Origin: CAZWDL01 sp964632995
GTDB lineage: Bacteria; Bacteroidota; Bacteroidia; Chitinophagales; Saprospiraceae
Reading direction: 5' to 3'
DNA: 41,225 nt
NCBI GenBank assembly: GCA_964632995.1
Contig: CAZWDL010000066.1
Span: 1 to 41,225, forward strand
Every line of letters begins with the position of its first letter. Position 1 is the first letter of the stretch. Both the position numbers and the translations under genes were made by a program. Below, one piece after another: positions 25,595 through 34,368 of this stretch. The notes below the pieces were generated by a model. It ran no database searches. It worked only from the letters and a program-made list of their open reading frames with translations, and had not been told where the DNA came from.

Positions 25595-26263
25595 TTACTT
25601 GTTCACTTTGAGCAGCTCTACATCAAACACCAGCGTCTCATAAGGACCGATCTGCGGTCCTGCTCCGCGTTCGCCATAAGCAAGATTGTAGGGTACGGAC
25701 AAGCGCCACTTGGCGCCTTCCTTCATCAGCTGCAGCGCTTCCACCCAGCCGGAAATCACCTGGGTAACGCCAAAGGTAGCCGGCTCGCCACGCTCTACAG
25801 AGCTATCGAATACCGTGCCGTCGAGGAGTTTTCCAGTGTAGTGTACCGTAACGCGATCAGTCGAATCCGGAGAGGGTCCGGTACCTTCCTGCAACACTTC
25901 ATACTGCAGGCCGCTGGGCAACTCGGTTACCTCTTCGCGTTTAGCGTTTTCCTTCAGAAAAGCCTTGCCCTTTTCGATAACCGGTGCGAACTGCTCTGCC
26001 TGCTTCTCCTGCATATAGTCCTGCACAACCTGATTGGCCTTGGCCGGGTCTATGTCCAGTTCCTTATCATTGAGGACATCCTCGATGCCTTTGGCAAGCG
26101 AAGCGCTGTTGATGTCCGAAATACCTTGCTTTTTCATATTCTGAGCCACTAATACGCCCAGGCTGTAACTTACTGAATCCATTTTATTGGTTGTGTTTTG
26201 GGCCCGCAGGCCGATGGTTAATAGTAGTCCTATTACAAAGAGGACCGGTATCTTAATGTTCAT
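25595..26263 (-). CDS. FKBP-type peptidyl-prolyl cis-trans isomerase, exported
   Basis: I place the start at 26263 (MNIKIPVLFVIGLLLTIGLRAQ), which gives a 222-residue protein with a signal peptide; an ATG six codons upstream is also possible. Residues about 25-105 resemble the FkpA/MIP-type N-terminal dimerisation domain (YSLGVLVAQNMKKQGI, DYMQEKQAEQF). Residues about 115-222 are the FKBP domain (GLQYEVLQEGTGPSPD, VTVHYTGKLLDGTVFDSS, ISGWVEALQLMKEGAKWRL, PYNLAYGERGAGPQIGP, LVFDVELL). It should assist folding of proline-containing proteins in the periplasm. Confidence 0.93.
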   Translation of the reverse strand: MNIKIPVLFVIGLLLTIGLRAQNTTNKMDSVSYSLGVLVAQNMKKQGISDINSASLAKGIEDVLNDKELDIDPAKANQVVQDYMQEKQAEQFAPVIEKGKAFLKENAKREEVTELPSGLQYEVLQEGTGPSPDSTDRVTVHYTGKLLDGTVFDSSVERGEPATFGVTQVISGWVEALQLMKEGAKWRLSVPYNLAYGERGAGPQIGPYETLVFDVELLKVNK

Positions 26264-26401
26264 GTATCTGTCCGTTTTCAAGAAAAGAGGCGATTCTATC
26301 CAAAAACGGCAAAGAACGGGAAAAATTATTAAAGGTTCGAAATCGTTCTGCTATAGTCCTTGCAAGCCCTTTCTATCGTTTGCCCGAATGGCTCAGTGAC
26401 A

Positions 26402-26971
26402 TTATGACTTCTTCTCACTTCCCCAACGGTAGGTTTGCAGATCAAACCCCGCCAGATCGAGCACCCGGTCGACGACGGTGGCGGCCAGTTGTTCGAAGTT
26501 TTGAGGGCGGCTGTAGAAGGAGGGGCTGGCCGGGCAGATAATCCCGCCCGCTTCGGTGATCAGCTTCATATTGTTGATGTGAATAAGGCTGTAAGGAGTA
26601 TCGCGAGGTACGAGGATAAGTTTACGGCGTTCCTTGAGCATGACGTCGGCTGCACGAGTGATGAGATTGGTAGAGACACCGGTTGCGATGCGCCCCAGCA
26701 AGCCCATTGAACAGGGACAGATGATCATCGTGTCGTATTTGGCCGAGCCTGAGGCGAAAGGCGCCATGAAGTCCTTCCCGTCGTAGTAGTGGAAGGGATA
26801 CTGGCCGTAGTCTTTGTTATCCAATTCCAGTTCCCAGTTGAATTGGGCGTTCTTACTCATCACTACCCCGACGGCGCTCCACTGGTCCCGAAGGCCCGCC
26901 AGGCGGTCGAAAAGCACTTTGGCGTAAATGGAGCCGCTGGAGCCGCCTACACCGATGACGATTTTTTTCAT
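26402..26971 (-). CDS. ubiX: UbiX-family flavin prenyltransferase
   Basis: I place the start at 26971 (MKKIVIGVGGSSGSIYAKVL), giving 189 residues, the normal length of the family. The N-terminal FMN-binding GxGGSSGSIYA loop is present. So are MICPCSMGLLGRIATGVSTNLITRAADV (in two parts: IICPCSMGLLGRIA and GVSTNLITRAADVMLKE) and RRKLILVPRDTPYSLIHINNM. UbiX makes the prenylated FMN cofactor used by UbiD decarboxylases. No ubiD lies in this window. The neighbours are unrelated. Confidence 0.94.
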   Translation of the reverse strand: MKKIVIGVGGSSGSIYAKVLFDRLAGLRDQWSAVGVVMSKNAQFNWELELDNKDYGQYPFHYYDGKDFMAPFASGSAKYDTMIICPCSMGLLGRIATGVSTNLITRAADVMLKERRKLILVPRDTPYSLIHINNMKLITEAGGIICPASPSFYSRPQNFEQLAATVVDRVLDLAGFDLQTYRWGSEKKS

Positions 26972-27128
26972 GTGTTTTGTGTTAATTATACGGCTGAAAT
27001 ATCCTTTCGGAATCTGTTTTACCAATCACTTCGCAGAGCTTCGCGCTCCATTGTCCGGGGCCGAACAAATAAAAGTTAAAAATATCTTAAACCAAAAGTC
27101 GGTCACAAAATCAGGTCTTCCAACATCT

Positions 27129-27136
27129 TATCTTTG
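27129..27136 (+). promoter_or_regulatory. Bacteroidota -7 box upstream of the thioredoxin-fold gene
   Basis: TATCTTTG matches TAnnTTTG exactly, about 70-80 nt before the possible start codons. No -33 TTG is seen at the right distance. Confidence 0.4.
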
Positions 27137-27208
27137 ATAGAAAGCGGTTCGGAAATAACTTTTTTTCATTCCGAGGCGTTCTAAAAATGTTTATCGTACC
27201 CTCTTAAA

Positions 27209-27763
27209 TTGAACACAATGAAAAAAGTTTTGATAGGTTTCAGTTTGTTTGTAGTTGCCGGATTGGCATTCGCCTTCTATACGCCGGAAGCAAAGCAGGA
27301 TGCCACGGCGGAAGCGGCGGAAATCAAGTGGTATTCCTGGGAAGAGGCCATGGCGGCCAATGAGAAGAATCCCAAGAAAGTATTCGTTGACGTCTACACC
27401 GACTGGTGCGGCTGGTGTAAGCGTATGGACGCCACGACTTTTAAAGATGAATCGGTCGTGGAATACCTTAACCAAAACTTCTACGCTGTCAAGCTTGATG
27501 CTGAGCAAAAGGAATCCATCACCTTTGACGGTCATACCTTTAAGTTCATAGACCAGGGGCGGCGCGGCGTCCACGAGCTGGCCTACGCCCTGCTCGACGG
27601 CAAACTGGGTTATCCGGCCTACGTTTATCTGAATGAAGAGATGGAGCGCATCACTGTCTCTCCCGGCTACAAACCCGCCGAAACACTTATGCAAGAGTTG
27701 AAATACATCGGTGGAGATCATTACAAGAGCAAATCCTTCAAAGAATACACTCAAAGTAAGTAA
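27209..27763 (+). CDS. Exported thioredoxin-fold protein (CGWC active site)
   Basis: The 184-residue protein (or 181 from the ATG at 27218) has a signal peptide (VLIGFSLFVVAGLAFAF). The thioredoxin-like domain has VFVDVYTDWCGWCKRMDATTF in two overlapping motifs: strand VFVDVYTDW and active site C-G-W-C (residues about 70-73). It continues with YAVKLDAEQKE and the cis-Pro region GYPAYVYLNEE. It resembles the thioredoxin_7/DsbD-gamma-like group of periplasmic reductases and thiol-repair proteins. The partner is unknown. Confidence 0.88.
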   Translation: MNTMKKVLIGFSLFVVAGLAFAFYTPEAKQDATAEAAEIKWYSWEEAMAANEKNPKKVFVDVYTDWCGWCKRMDATTFKDESVVEYLNQNFYAVKLDAEQKESITFDGHTFKFIDQGRRGVHELAYALLDGKLGYPAYVYLNEEMERITVSPGYKPAETLMQELKYIGGDHYKSKSFKEYTQSK

Positions 27764-27804
27764 TTCCTAAGGGCCGGATGCCGGAATATTAAGGCTTGGC
27801 GCCA

Positions 27805-28503
27805 TTATAGCTCATCCAGCTCGCGGGTCATTTCTTCCAGTTCCAGACGCAGGTGCTCGGCGTCGTCTACCGTATCGCTTTCCAGCATCTTGAGAGAGAG
27901 CTCGTCGATGGTGTCCAGATAGGTGCTGTCCATTTCCAGGTCGGATTTGATTTCCTCCAGCTGGGCGAGTTCTTCGTAGTTATTTTCCTGAAGAGCGCGC
28001 AGGCGCTGCTTTTTTTCATCGATTTCGGTCATCAGCTGGTGATTGCGAAGCAGGCTTTCCAGCTTGCGGATGCAGCGCTGGTAAAAGGCTGACTTGGCCT
28101 GGCGGAGCTGGAGTTCCGATTGAAACCCCGACAGCAGCTCCTCACTTTGCTGCCGGTTCTGCGGCCGGATATTGGTAGTAGCGTTTATTTTGCTGCGCAA
28201 ATCGCGGATGCTTTCTTTTATTTCTTCAATTTCTTCCTGATTTTTCTTCAGCAGTCCTTCGCAGTATTCAATCTTGCCCTTGATTCGCCCCTCCGTACTG
28301 CGGCTGTAGGCCTTTGCTCTCCTTTTATCAAACAAATACTTAACCAGCCAGTACAGGCCGTACACGCCAAGTACGATAGCGGCGATCAACAGAAGGCGGA
28401 AGAAGATAGCGCCGAAAACCGGAAGGCGCAGAAAAATAAATAGCCCGAAAATGGCCAGAAGAATATATAAAATAGTGCGTTGTTGCTGACTTTCTTTACT
28501 CAT
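27805..28503 (-). CDS. Membrane-anchored coiled-coil protein, unknown function
   Basis: The 232-residue protein has two hydrophobic segments at the N-terminus (residues about 9-25 and 30-54). After them comes a long charged helical region (about 70-232) with heptad-like spacing (IEYCEGLLKKNQEEIEEIKE, LEEIKSDLEMDSTYL). No enzyme motif is seen and I do not recognise the family. It converges with the thioredoxin-fold gene. A scaffold or envelope role is possible but unsupported. Confidence 0.65.
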   Translation of the reverse strand: MSKESQQQRTILYILLAIFGLFIFLRLPVFGAIFFRLLLIAAIVLGVYGLYWLVKYLFDKRRAKAYSRSTEGRIKGKIEYCEGLLKKNQEEIEEIKESIRDLRSKINATTNIRPQNRQQSEELLSGFQSELQLRQAKSAFYQRCIRKLESLLRNHQLMTEIDEKKQRLRALQENNYEELAQLEEIKSDLEMDSTYLDTIDELSLKMLESDTVDDAEHLRLELEEMTRELDEL

Positions 28504-28750
28504 AGGTTAATGTCTCCCTCAATTTTATCCCGCAGCGGCGGGGTTGTTCTCTGTTTAAAGTTAACAAAATAAAGCGCGTTGAGTTAAATCTTATTCTGAT
28601 TAACAAAATTTCGGCCGGCGTTAGCCGATTTTCGTTTCTCCCCTCCCCTGCAAATTTTTTTTTGGAAATTCATGAACCCTTATTAGTATTTGTTGTTTAA
28701 TCCTCGATTTTTCAATATGCTAATGTTTTTTGTTTGTTTATAGTTTCTGG

Positions 28751-28780
28751 GGTACTCCGGTTCGGAGTACCTTTTTTTTT
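28751..28780 (+). terminator. Strong orphan intrinsic terminator
   Basis: GGTACTCC pairs with GGAGTACC around loop GGTTC and is followed directly by ten T (28771-28780). No plus-strand gene lies upstream for about 990 bp and the nearest upstream gene is on the minus strand, so it probably ends a small RNA. Confidence 0.72.
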
Positions 28781-28782
28781 GG

Positions 28783-28880
28783 CCCTGTCAGGCGGCGCCT
28801 TCCCGGCGTCTCCTGACTGCACGACTCCCGGCCACTCTGTATCGCCAACCATAAAGCACTGAAACAGCGAACCCATGAAA
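28783..28880. repeat. REP-like palindromic repeat, copy 1 (inverted relative to copy 2)
   Basis: The core is a 31-bp imperfect palindrome (28787-28817; GTCAGGCGGCGCC..CCTGAC). Compared in reverse complement with copy 2 (31789-31819) the cores differ at 2 of 31 positions, and weaker similarity extends about 60 bp (TTTCA.TGCTT.AT.GTTG). Confidence 0.7.
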
Positions 28881-28915
28881 CACCAAACCCATTTTTCCTT
28901 TTCCCCGGCTTCCCC

Positions 28916-28923
28916 TAACTTTG
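28916..28923 (+). promoter_or_regulatory. Bacteroidota -7 box of the PQQ-dehydrogenase-like gene
   Basis: TAACTTTG is an exact TAnnTTTG match 52 nt before the ATG at 28975. It overlaps the alternative TTG start at 28921, which argues against that start. Confidence 0.5.
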
Positions 28924-28974
28924 CGCTATGCGCCACGCGTCATGCACCTTGCGCCAACCAAACACCATAACCCA

Positions 28975-31719
28975 ATGGATCAGAAACAGCCGGTATTGAT
29001 TTTTCTTTTTTGGATACTTTTTCTTCCTTCCCTTTTCGCCCAACTCCCCAAAGATTTCTACGATCAGCTTTTTCTCGACGGCTTCGATTTTCCTATGGGT
29101 ATCGAATTCGATGAGCGCGGTTACGGTTACGTGTGGGAAAAACGCGGGGTTGTCTGGGTGATTGACTCCACCGGCAAAAAACTAGCCGAGCCGCTGATCG
29201 ATATCAGCGAGGAAGTGACCAACTGGAAAGACCACGGGCTGACCGGCTTCGCGCTGGACCCCGGCTTTGCAAACAACGGCCGGTTTTATCTGCTCTACGC
29301 CTTGGATTTACACTATTACGATCAGTACGGCACGCCGAATTACGACCCCGATTCTACCGTCACCTGGCAGGCTAGCATCGGGCGCGTGGCGCGCTATGAA
29401 GCAACAGCGGCTTCGGAATTAACCCGCGCCGACACCAGCACCCGCAAGTTGCTATTGGGTGAAAATATCGACAACGGTATCCCGCTGCTCTATACCTTCC
29501 ACGGCCTGGGCGACCTGCTGACCGCCGAGGACGGCACCCTGCTCATCTCCTGCGGCGACGCCACCAGCAACGGCGGCACCGATACGGGCGGCGACAGCCA
29601 CGGCACCTTGGTGACGGAGGCGATCGAACGGGGCATCCTGCGGCCGGACGAGGATGTAGGCTCCTACAAAGCGCAGTATCTCGGCAGCTACAGCGGAAAA
29701 ATTCTACGCATCCACGGGGAGACAGGCGACGGGCTGCCCAGCAATCCTTTCTACGATCCTGAAAATCCACGTTCCGCGCAATCGCGCACCTGGGCGATGG
29801 GGTTTCGCAATCCCTACCGCATTGTGCTGCGCCCTGAAAGCGGCAGCCATTTCGCCGAGGAGGGCAATCCCGGCATCATTTACGCCGGCGATGTAGGCAA
29901 CGGCGCCTGGGAAGAAATCGATATCGTTACCGAAGGCGGACAGAACTTCGGCTGGCCCATCACCGAAGGCACCTGGACCAGTTACGCTTTCTATATCGCT
30001 GACCGGCCGCCAAACCGCCTGGCGCCCAATCCACTCTATCAGGCCGGCGGCTGTGACCAAGAGTTCTTCAGTTTCTATGACCTGATGGTCCGCGCCGCGC
30101 CCAACCCGCCGCCGGCCAAAGGCAACCCCTGCGACGGCACCCAGCCCATTCCCACCGGTGTATATCCCACGCAGGAAAAACTACCTGCCATTACCTGGAG
30201 CAACCGCCGCTGGAATCCGCCTACCCGCGCTATCGTACCCTACTTCGATGAGGAAGGTAAGGTGGAGGATATGCCCATCGATTCCTCGGCTTCTCCCGTC
30301 AGCGGAGAACTGTTCGACGGCTTTTCCAGCCTGGCCGGCGTCTTCTATCCGGAAGGAGGCCCCTTTCCGGAAGCCTACCACGGCAAATACTTCGGCGTCG
30401 ACTTCAGCGGCTGGATCCGCCTCTTCGATTTTGGTGAAAACGACACCCTGCGCGGCGTCGAACCCTTTCACAATGCCGCCGACAACATCATTCATCTGGC
30501 GATTAACCCGACGAACGGAACACTCTACTACGTCAACCTCGACGGGGATATCCGGCAGATCAGCTACGGCGGTAATCCACCGCCCGTTGCCGTCATTAAC
30601 GCCGATACGCTCTACGGACCTGGTCCTCTTACCGTACAGTTCGACGCCACCCAATCCTACGATCCCGATACGCGCCTCACCGCTTATCACTGGGACTTCG
30701 GAGATGGTACAACCAGCGATGAGGTAGCTCCCCGGCATATCTTCGAATCTTCCGGCGCCGGCCCGGCCGGCTACACGGTCCGCCTAACCGTCACCGACAG
30801 CCTGGGGCTGAGCCATACCGCCGAAACCGTTGTCTCCCTCAACAACACCCCGCCACGGGTCGCCATCAGCAGCTTCCGCGACGGTGACCGCTACCCACTC
30901 GACGGCACCAGCCTGCTCGTTCTGGAAGCTGATGTCAGCGACCACGAACACAGTGACACTGAACTTGAGTACGCCTGGCAGGTCTTCCTTCATCACAATG
31001 ACCACTATCATCCCGAAGTGCCCGTCGACGATCGGCGTACCTATACCCTCATCAGCCCCCTGGGCTGCCGCGAGGAGCTCTACTGGTACCGCATCGAACT
31101 GACCGTCATGGACGCGGCGGGGCTTTCTTCTACCGATACGCGGCGCATCTATCCGTACTGTGGCGATTCATTCGTAGAATTCACCACCCTCAAAGGGCAA
31201 ACCACCGCTTCCTTCAATGAGCTGTCCTGGGAAACGACCCTGGAAGACAGCCTCTCCCACTTCGTCATCCAGCGCAGCCGTGATTTTTACGACTTTGAAA
31301 CGATCGCCGAAATCCCGGCCGGTCTACCGACCAGCACCGGTCAATCCTATTCTTTCACCGACGAAACGCCATTGCGCGGCAACAACATCTACCGCATCAA
31401 GGCAGTACGCCGGGGTAGCGGCTACACCTACAGTAACCTGCTTACTCTACCCTTCCCCGTTCCGCCGGATGTGCTGCTGAACCCTAATCCTGCCGGCAAT
31501 CAGTTCCAATTGACCTTGCGCCGCCCGCAAAGCGAATCCGTCCGCTTCGAACTCTTCAATGCCAACGGCCAGCGCCTGCTCTCCACCAACTGGCCGGCTA
31601 CTCCCGGCCAGAAACTCGAACGCACTATCCTGACCGCCAACTGGACGGACGGGGCCTACTTTTACCGACTCCTGGATGGAGAACGGGAGTTCGGAGGAAG
31701 ATTGATCATACAGCGGTGA
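28975..31719 (+). CDS. Secreted PQQ-dependent sugar dehydrogenase-like protein with PKD and T9SS sorting domains
   Basis: I place the start at the ATG 28975 (MDQKQPVLIFLFWILFLPSL, a signal peptide); the frame is open further 5' but through the promoter. The product has 914 residues. Residues about 25-540 form a six-bladed propeller of the soluble glucose/sorbosone dehydrogenase type: FPMGIEFDERGYGYVWEKRG, GLTGFALDPGFANNGRFYLL, GTLLISCGD, GKILRI, RTWAMGFRNPYRI, GDVGNGAWEEIDIV, GGQNFGWP and PEAYHGKYFGVDFSGWIRLF. A PKD domain follows (YHWDFGDGT, about 560-640), then a second Ig-like module and an FN3-like module. The last 80 residues are a T9SS sorting domain (LLNPNPAGNQFQLTL). Likely a secreted or surface-bound sugar oxidase; the exact substrate is unknown. 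Confidence 0.88.
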   Translation: MDQKQPVLIFLFWILFLPSLFAQLPKDFYDQLFLDGFDFPMGIEFDERGYGYVWEKRGVVWVIDSTGKKLAEPLIDISEEVTNWKDHGLTGFALDPGFANNGRFYLLYALDLHYYDQYGTPNYDPDSTVTWQASIGRVARYEATAASELTRADTSTRKLLLGENIDNGIPLLYTFHGLGDLLTAEDGTLLISCGDATSNGGTDTGGDSHGTLVTEAIERGILRPDEDVGSYKAQYLGSYSGKILRIHGETGDGLPSNPFYDPENPRSAQSRTWAMGFRNPYRIVLRPESGSHFAEEGNPGIIYAGDVGNGAWEEIDIVTEGGQNFGWPITEGTWTSYAFYIADRPPNRLAPNPLYQAGGCDQEFFSFYDLMVRAAPNPPPAKGNPCDGTQPIPTGVYPTQEKLPAITWSNRRWNPPTRAIVPYFDEEGKVEDMPIDSSASPVSGELFDGFSSLAGVFYPEGGPFPEAYHGKYFGVDFSGWIRLFDFGENDTLRGVEPFHNAADNIIHLAINPTNGTLYYVNLDGDIRQISYGGNPPPVAVINADTLYGPGPLTVQFDATQSYDPDTRLTAYHWDFGDGTTSDEVAPRHIFESSGAGPAGYTVRLTVTDSLGLSHTAETVVSLNNTPPRVAISSFRDGDRYPLDGTSLLVLEADVSDHEHSDTELEYAWQVFLHHNDHYHPEVPVDDRRTYTLISPLGCREELYWYRIELTVMDAAGLSSTDTRRIYPYCGDSFVEFTTLKGQTTASFNELSWETTLEDSLSHFVIQRSRDFYDFETIAEIPAGLPTSTGQSYSFTDETPLRGNNIYRIKAVRRGSGYTYSNLLTLPFPVPPDVLLNPNPAGNQFQLTLRRPQSESVRFELFNANGQRLLSTNWPATPGQKLERTILTANWTDGAYFYRLLDGEREFGGRLIIQR

Positions 31720-31725
31720 AAGAAG

Positions 31726-31823
31726 TTCATAGTCTCATGGTTTCAATGCTTCATTGTTGCGGGGTACCGAAGGAGCAGTCGCCATGAAGTCAGGAGGCGC
31801 CGGGAAGACGCCGCCTGACAGGT
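31726..31823. repeat. REP-like palindromic repeat, copy 2
   Basis: The core 31789-31819 (GTCAGGAGGCGCC..CCTGAC) is the inverted counterpart of 28787-28817. The pair brackets the PQQ-dehydrogenase-like gene. It may also serve as that gene's terminator, but it has no U-tract. Confidence 0.68.
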
Positions 31824-31905
31824 CCAAATCCCGTCCAAAAAAAACATCCCGCCAATCCCGTCAATCCTGTCCAAAAATCATTAATCTTGTCCTCCGTTAC
31901 TAATC
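31824..31905. repeat. Degenerate short tandem repeat (AATCCCGTC type)
   Basis: Units AATCCCGTC, CATCCCGCC, AATCCCGTC, AATCCTGTC and AATCTTGTC recur at 31827-31893, separated in part by A-runs. It lies just before the next ORF and has no coding frame. Confidence 0.5.
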
Positions 31906-31912
31906 CTCATTC

Positions 31913-33208
31913 ATGAGCCGACTTCCCGACAGCCTTTTTCTACGCTATTACCCCTGGATCATCCTGGGCATCCTGCTGTCTATCGGCTTTTACAATATTG
32001 AGAACAAGCGCCTGGCCGGCGTTCTCTGGTCGGATGCTGAAGGCTACTACCTGTACCTGCCCGCCGTCTTCATATACGGCGGCTTCGAGGGCATTCCTTA
32101 CCGCACCACCGTACAGTTTTCCAACTACCCCGGCACCGAGAAGGCCTTTACCAAGTATACCTGCGGGATAGCCATGCTGGAGCTACCCTTCTTCCTGGGC
32201 GCGCACTGGCTGGCCCGGCAGGCAGAGGATATGCCTGCCGACGGCTTCAGCGCCTACTACCGGCGTGGTATTCTGGCCGCCGGCATTTTTTACGCCTTTC
32301 TGGGCATTGTTTTCCTGCGGCGTGTCCTGGAGCGGCATTTTTCAAGGAGTATCACCTTATTGACTATCGTCTGCCTGTTTTTCGGCACCAACGCCTATTA
32401 CTATGCTATGAAGGAGCCGGGCATGTCGCACATCTATTCTTTTTTTCTTTTTGCGCTTTTTCTGTACTGGACGCCCGGCTTTCTCCGGCGCCCTACCTGG
32501 GGCCGGATCGCCGCCATGGGACTGCTGAGCGGACTGATCGTCCTCATCCGGCCGACGAATATCGTGCTGCTGCTTTACCTGTTACTGTTCAATGTTGTCT
32601 CCTGGAAGGATTTCACGGAACGACTGCAGTGGATCTGGGAAAAACTGAAGCGGCTGTGGCTGTTTCCCATTTGCAGCTTTCTGGTCTTCATCCCCCAGTT
32701 TTTGTATTGGAAACACATTTCCGGCGACTGGCTGATCTACTCCTACGGCGACGAAGGCTTCATCTACTGGAAAAACCCCAAACTGATGCACGTCCTGTTT
32801 GATATCACCAACGGCTGGCTGCTCTTTACCCCTATCGCCGTCTTCGCCATTGCCGGCCTCTACCCCGCCCTGTGCCGGATGAAGCATCAGGCGCTGGCGG
32901 TGACCGTTATTTGCGGCATTTCCCTATACCTTTTCGCCAGCTGGTGGAGCTGGTACTTCGGCGGCGCCTTCGGCTACCGGCCGATGATCGAATTCTACAC
33001 GCTGCTGGCGCTGCCCTTCGCCTATCTCGCCCAGCGGATTTACCGGCGGGGCTCCATGGCGAAGAAAGTCGTCTTCACTCTAAGCCTCTTCCTGATGGTT
33101 TACTACACTCAGGGACTGACGATGTACAAGGTAGGCCCGCATTATTCCTGGGAGACCTGGTACAAGGCGGTAGACAAGCTGGTTCCTTACTGGGAGCTGG
33201 AGTTTTAG
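31913..33208 (+). CDS. Polytopic membrane protein, probable GT-C-type glycosyltransferase
   Basis: This is a 431-residue protein with about 10 hydrophobic segments. An early periplasmic loop has SDAEGYYLYLPAVFIYGG (residues about 40-57), with an acidic residue in the position used by GT-C enzymes. Later segments include GLIVLIRPTNIVLLLYLLLF, common in bacterial GT-C-like membrane proteins. No exact family is assigned. The next gene encodes a polyprenyl-phosphate glycosyltransferase-like GT2 in the same direction, 123 bp on, consistent with one making the lipid-linked donor and the other using it. Confidence 0.68.
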   Translation: MSRLPDSLFLRYYPWIILGILLSIGFYNIENKRLAGVLWSDAEGYYLYLPAVFIYGGFEGIPYRTTVQFSNYPGTEKAFTKYTCGIAMLELPFFLGAHWLARQAEDMPADGFSAYYRRGILAAGIFYAFLGIVFLRRVLERHFSRSITLLTIVCLFFGTNAYYYAMKEPGMSHIYSFFLFALFLYWTPGFLRRPTWGRIAAMGLLSGLIVLIRPTNIVLLLYLLLFNVVSWKDFTERLQWIWEKLKRLWLFPICSFLVFIPQFLYWKHISGDWLIYSYGDEGFIYWKNPKLMHVLFDITNGWLLFTPIAVFAIAGLYPALCRMKHQALAVTVICGISLYLFASWWSWYFGGAFGYRPMIEFYTLLALPFAYLAQRIYRRGSMAKKVVFTLSLFLMVYYTQGLTMYKVGPHYSWETWYKAVDKLVPYWELEF

Positions 33209-33295
33209 TGAAGGGGTGAATGGATGAAGCGAAGAAAAAAAGCATTTGAATAGTCTCGTGTTTTCAGGCCGGTTCCGCACTTTGAAAACTTTGTC

Positions 33296-33303
33296 TATTT
33301 TTG
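33296..33303 (+). promoter_or_regulatory. Bacteroidota -7 box of the GT2 gene
   Basis: TATTTTTG matches TAnnTTTG exactly and lies 28 nt before the ATG. TTTG motifs at 33281 and 33290 are too close to serve as a normal -33 box. Confidence 0.45.
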
Positions 33304-33331
33304 CCCTGCTTAAAGAATTACCCAAGAACGG

Positions 33332-34051
33332 ATGCCTAAAAAACTATCCATCGTCATACCCGCCTACAATGAGGCGCCCACCATCCACCGCATCCTCGAC
33401 AAGGTCAGGGCGGTAGAGCTCATCGGCGGGCTGGACAAGGAGGTGCTGGTCATCAACGATTGCTCGACGGACGATACCAAGGGCGCCATTCAGCGCTATA
33501 TGACCGAGCATCCCGGTCTTGATCTGCACTACTTCGAACATGCGGTCAATCAGGGCAAGGGAGCGGCGCTGCACACCGGCATCCGCGAGGCCACGGGCGA
33601 CTTCCTTATCATCCAGGACGCCGACCTGGAGTACGACCCGCAGGAGTATAATATTTTACTCCGCCCTTTGCTCGACGGCCAGGCCGACGTGGTCTTCGGC
33701 TCCCGCTTTATGGGGGGCAATGCGCACCGCATCCTTTTCTTCTGGCACTCCCTCGGCAATAAGTTTCTCACCTTTCTCTCCAACGCCTTCACCAACCTCA
33801 ACCTGACGGATATGGAGACCTGCTACAAGCTCTTCCGGACGCCCATCATCAAGAGCCTGGACCTGCGCGAAAAACGCTTCGGCTTCGAACCGGAGGTGAC
33901 GGCCAAGGTGTCGAGGGTACCGCGCATCCGCATCTACGAGGTGGGTATTTCCTATTACGGCCGCACCTACGAAGAAGGCAAAAAGATCAACTGGCGCGAT
34001 GGCTTCCGGGCGATCTACTGCATCCTCAGGTACAACCTCTTCTCCAGGTAA
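33332..34051 (+). CDS. GT2 glycosyltransferase, dolichol-phosphate mannose synthase-like
   Basis: The 239-residue protein has the GT-A core of DPM1-like enzymes: LSIVIPAYNEAPTIHRILDK, EVLVINDCSTDDTKGAI, NQGKGAALHTGIREATGDFL, the metal-binding IQDADLEYDP (DxD), VVFGSRFMGG, TDMETCYKLFR, and FGFEPEVTAKVSR near the end. It has no C-terminal membrane anchor, so it would act at the cytoplasmic face. It most likely transfers a sugar from a nucleotide donor to a polyprenyl phosphate, supplying GT-C/GT39 enzymes such as those nearby. Confidence 0.9.
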   Translation: MPKKLSIVIPAYNEAPTIHRILDKVRAVELIGGLDKEVLVINDCSTDDTKGAIQRYMTEHPGLDLHYFEHAVNQGKGAALHTGIREATGDFLIIQDADLEYDPQEYNILLRPLLDGQADVVFGSRFMGGNAHRILFFWHSLGNKFLTFLSNAFTNLNLTDMETCYKLFRTPIIKSLDLREKRFGFEPEVTAKVSRVPRIRIYEVGISYYGRTYEEGKKINWRDGFRAIYCILRYNLFSR

Positions 34052-34368
34052 ACTCGAAAAGCCCGGGGCAGATTTGCTCTTGGCTGCGGAGGGTAGTAAA
34101 TTTTGAAGGAATACCGGGTTTAAGCTTGGCTGCTTTGGAGGGCTCATTGCTTCGGCTTCTCTTAACACCGGCATTGCTCCAAAATTTAGCAGGTATTTGC
34201 GCTGGGCTCAGAACTTCCCTGCGAGAGGCTGATAAAAGATCCGAAAAAGCCGCGTGGCGGCGACATATTATATCTTAGCCAAGTGCGCCTCCGCGCATTT
34301 CAGTCGAAAAGAAGGAAGTCCCGTAATCACCTTCCGCCATCCACTTCCGCTTTCCGCTTTCCGACTTC
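34052..34368. other. Intergenic region between convergent GT genes
   Basis: No ORF with coding character and no strong intrinsic terminator is seen in 317 bp. The last 45 bp (34324-34368) are a degenerate CTTCCGC heptamer tract, listed separately. Confidence 0.5.

Larger units (their letters stand above)
28504..28915. other. Intergenic region with orphan terminator and palindromic repeat
   Basis: No conserved ORF is seen in either direction. The stretch holds an AT-rich part to about 28750, then a strong plus-strand terminator, then one copy of the long palindromic repeat and its extension up to about 28880. Confidence 0.6.

Noticed and set aside
28921..28974. TTG start at 28921 for the PQQ-dehydrogenase-like gene
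   Set aside because: It overlaps the TAACTTTG promoter box and adds residues before a clean signal peptide; the ATG at 28975 is better.
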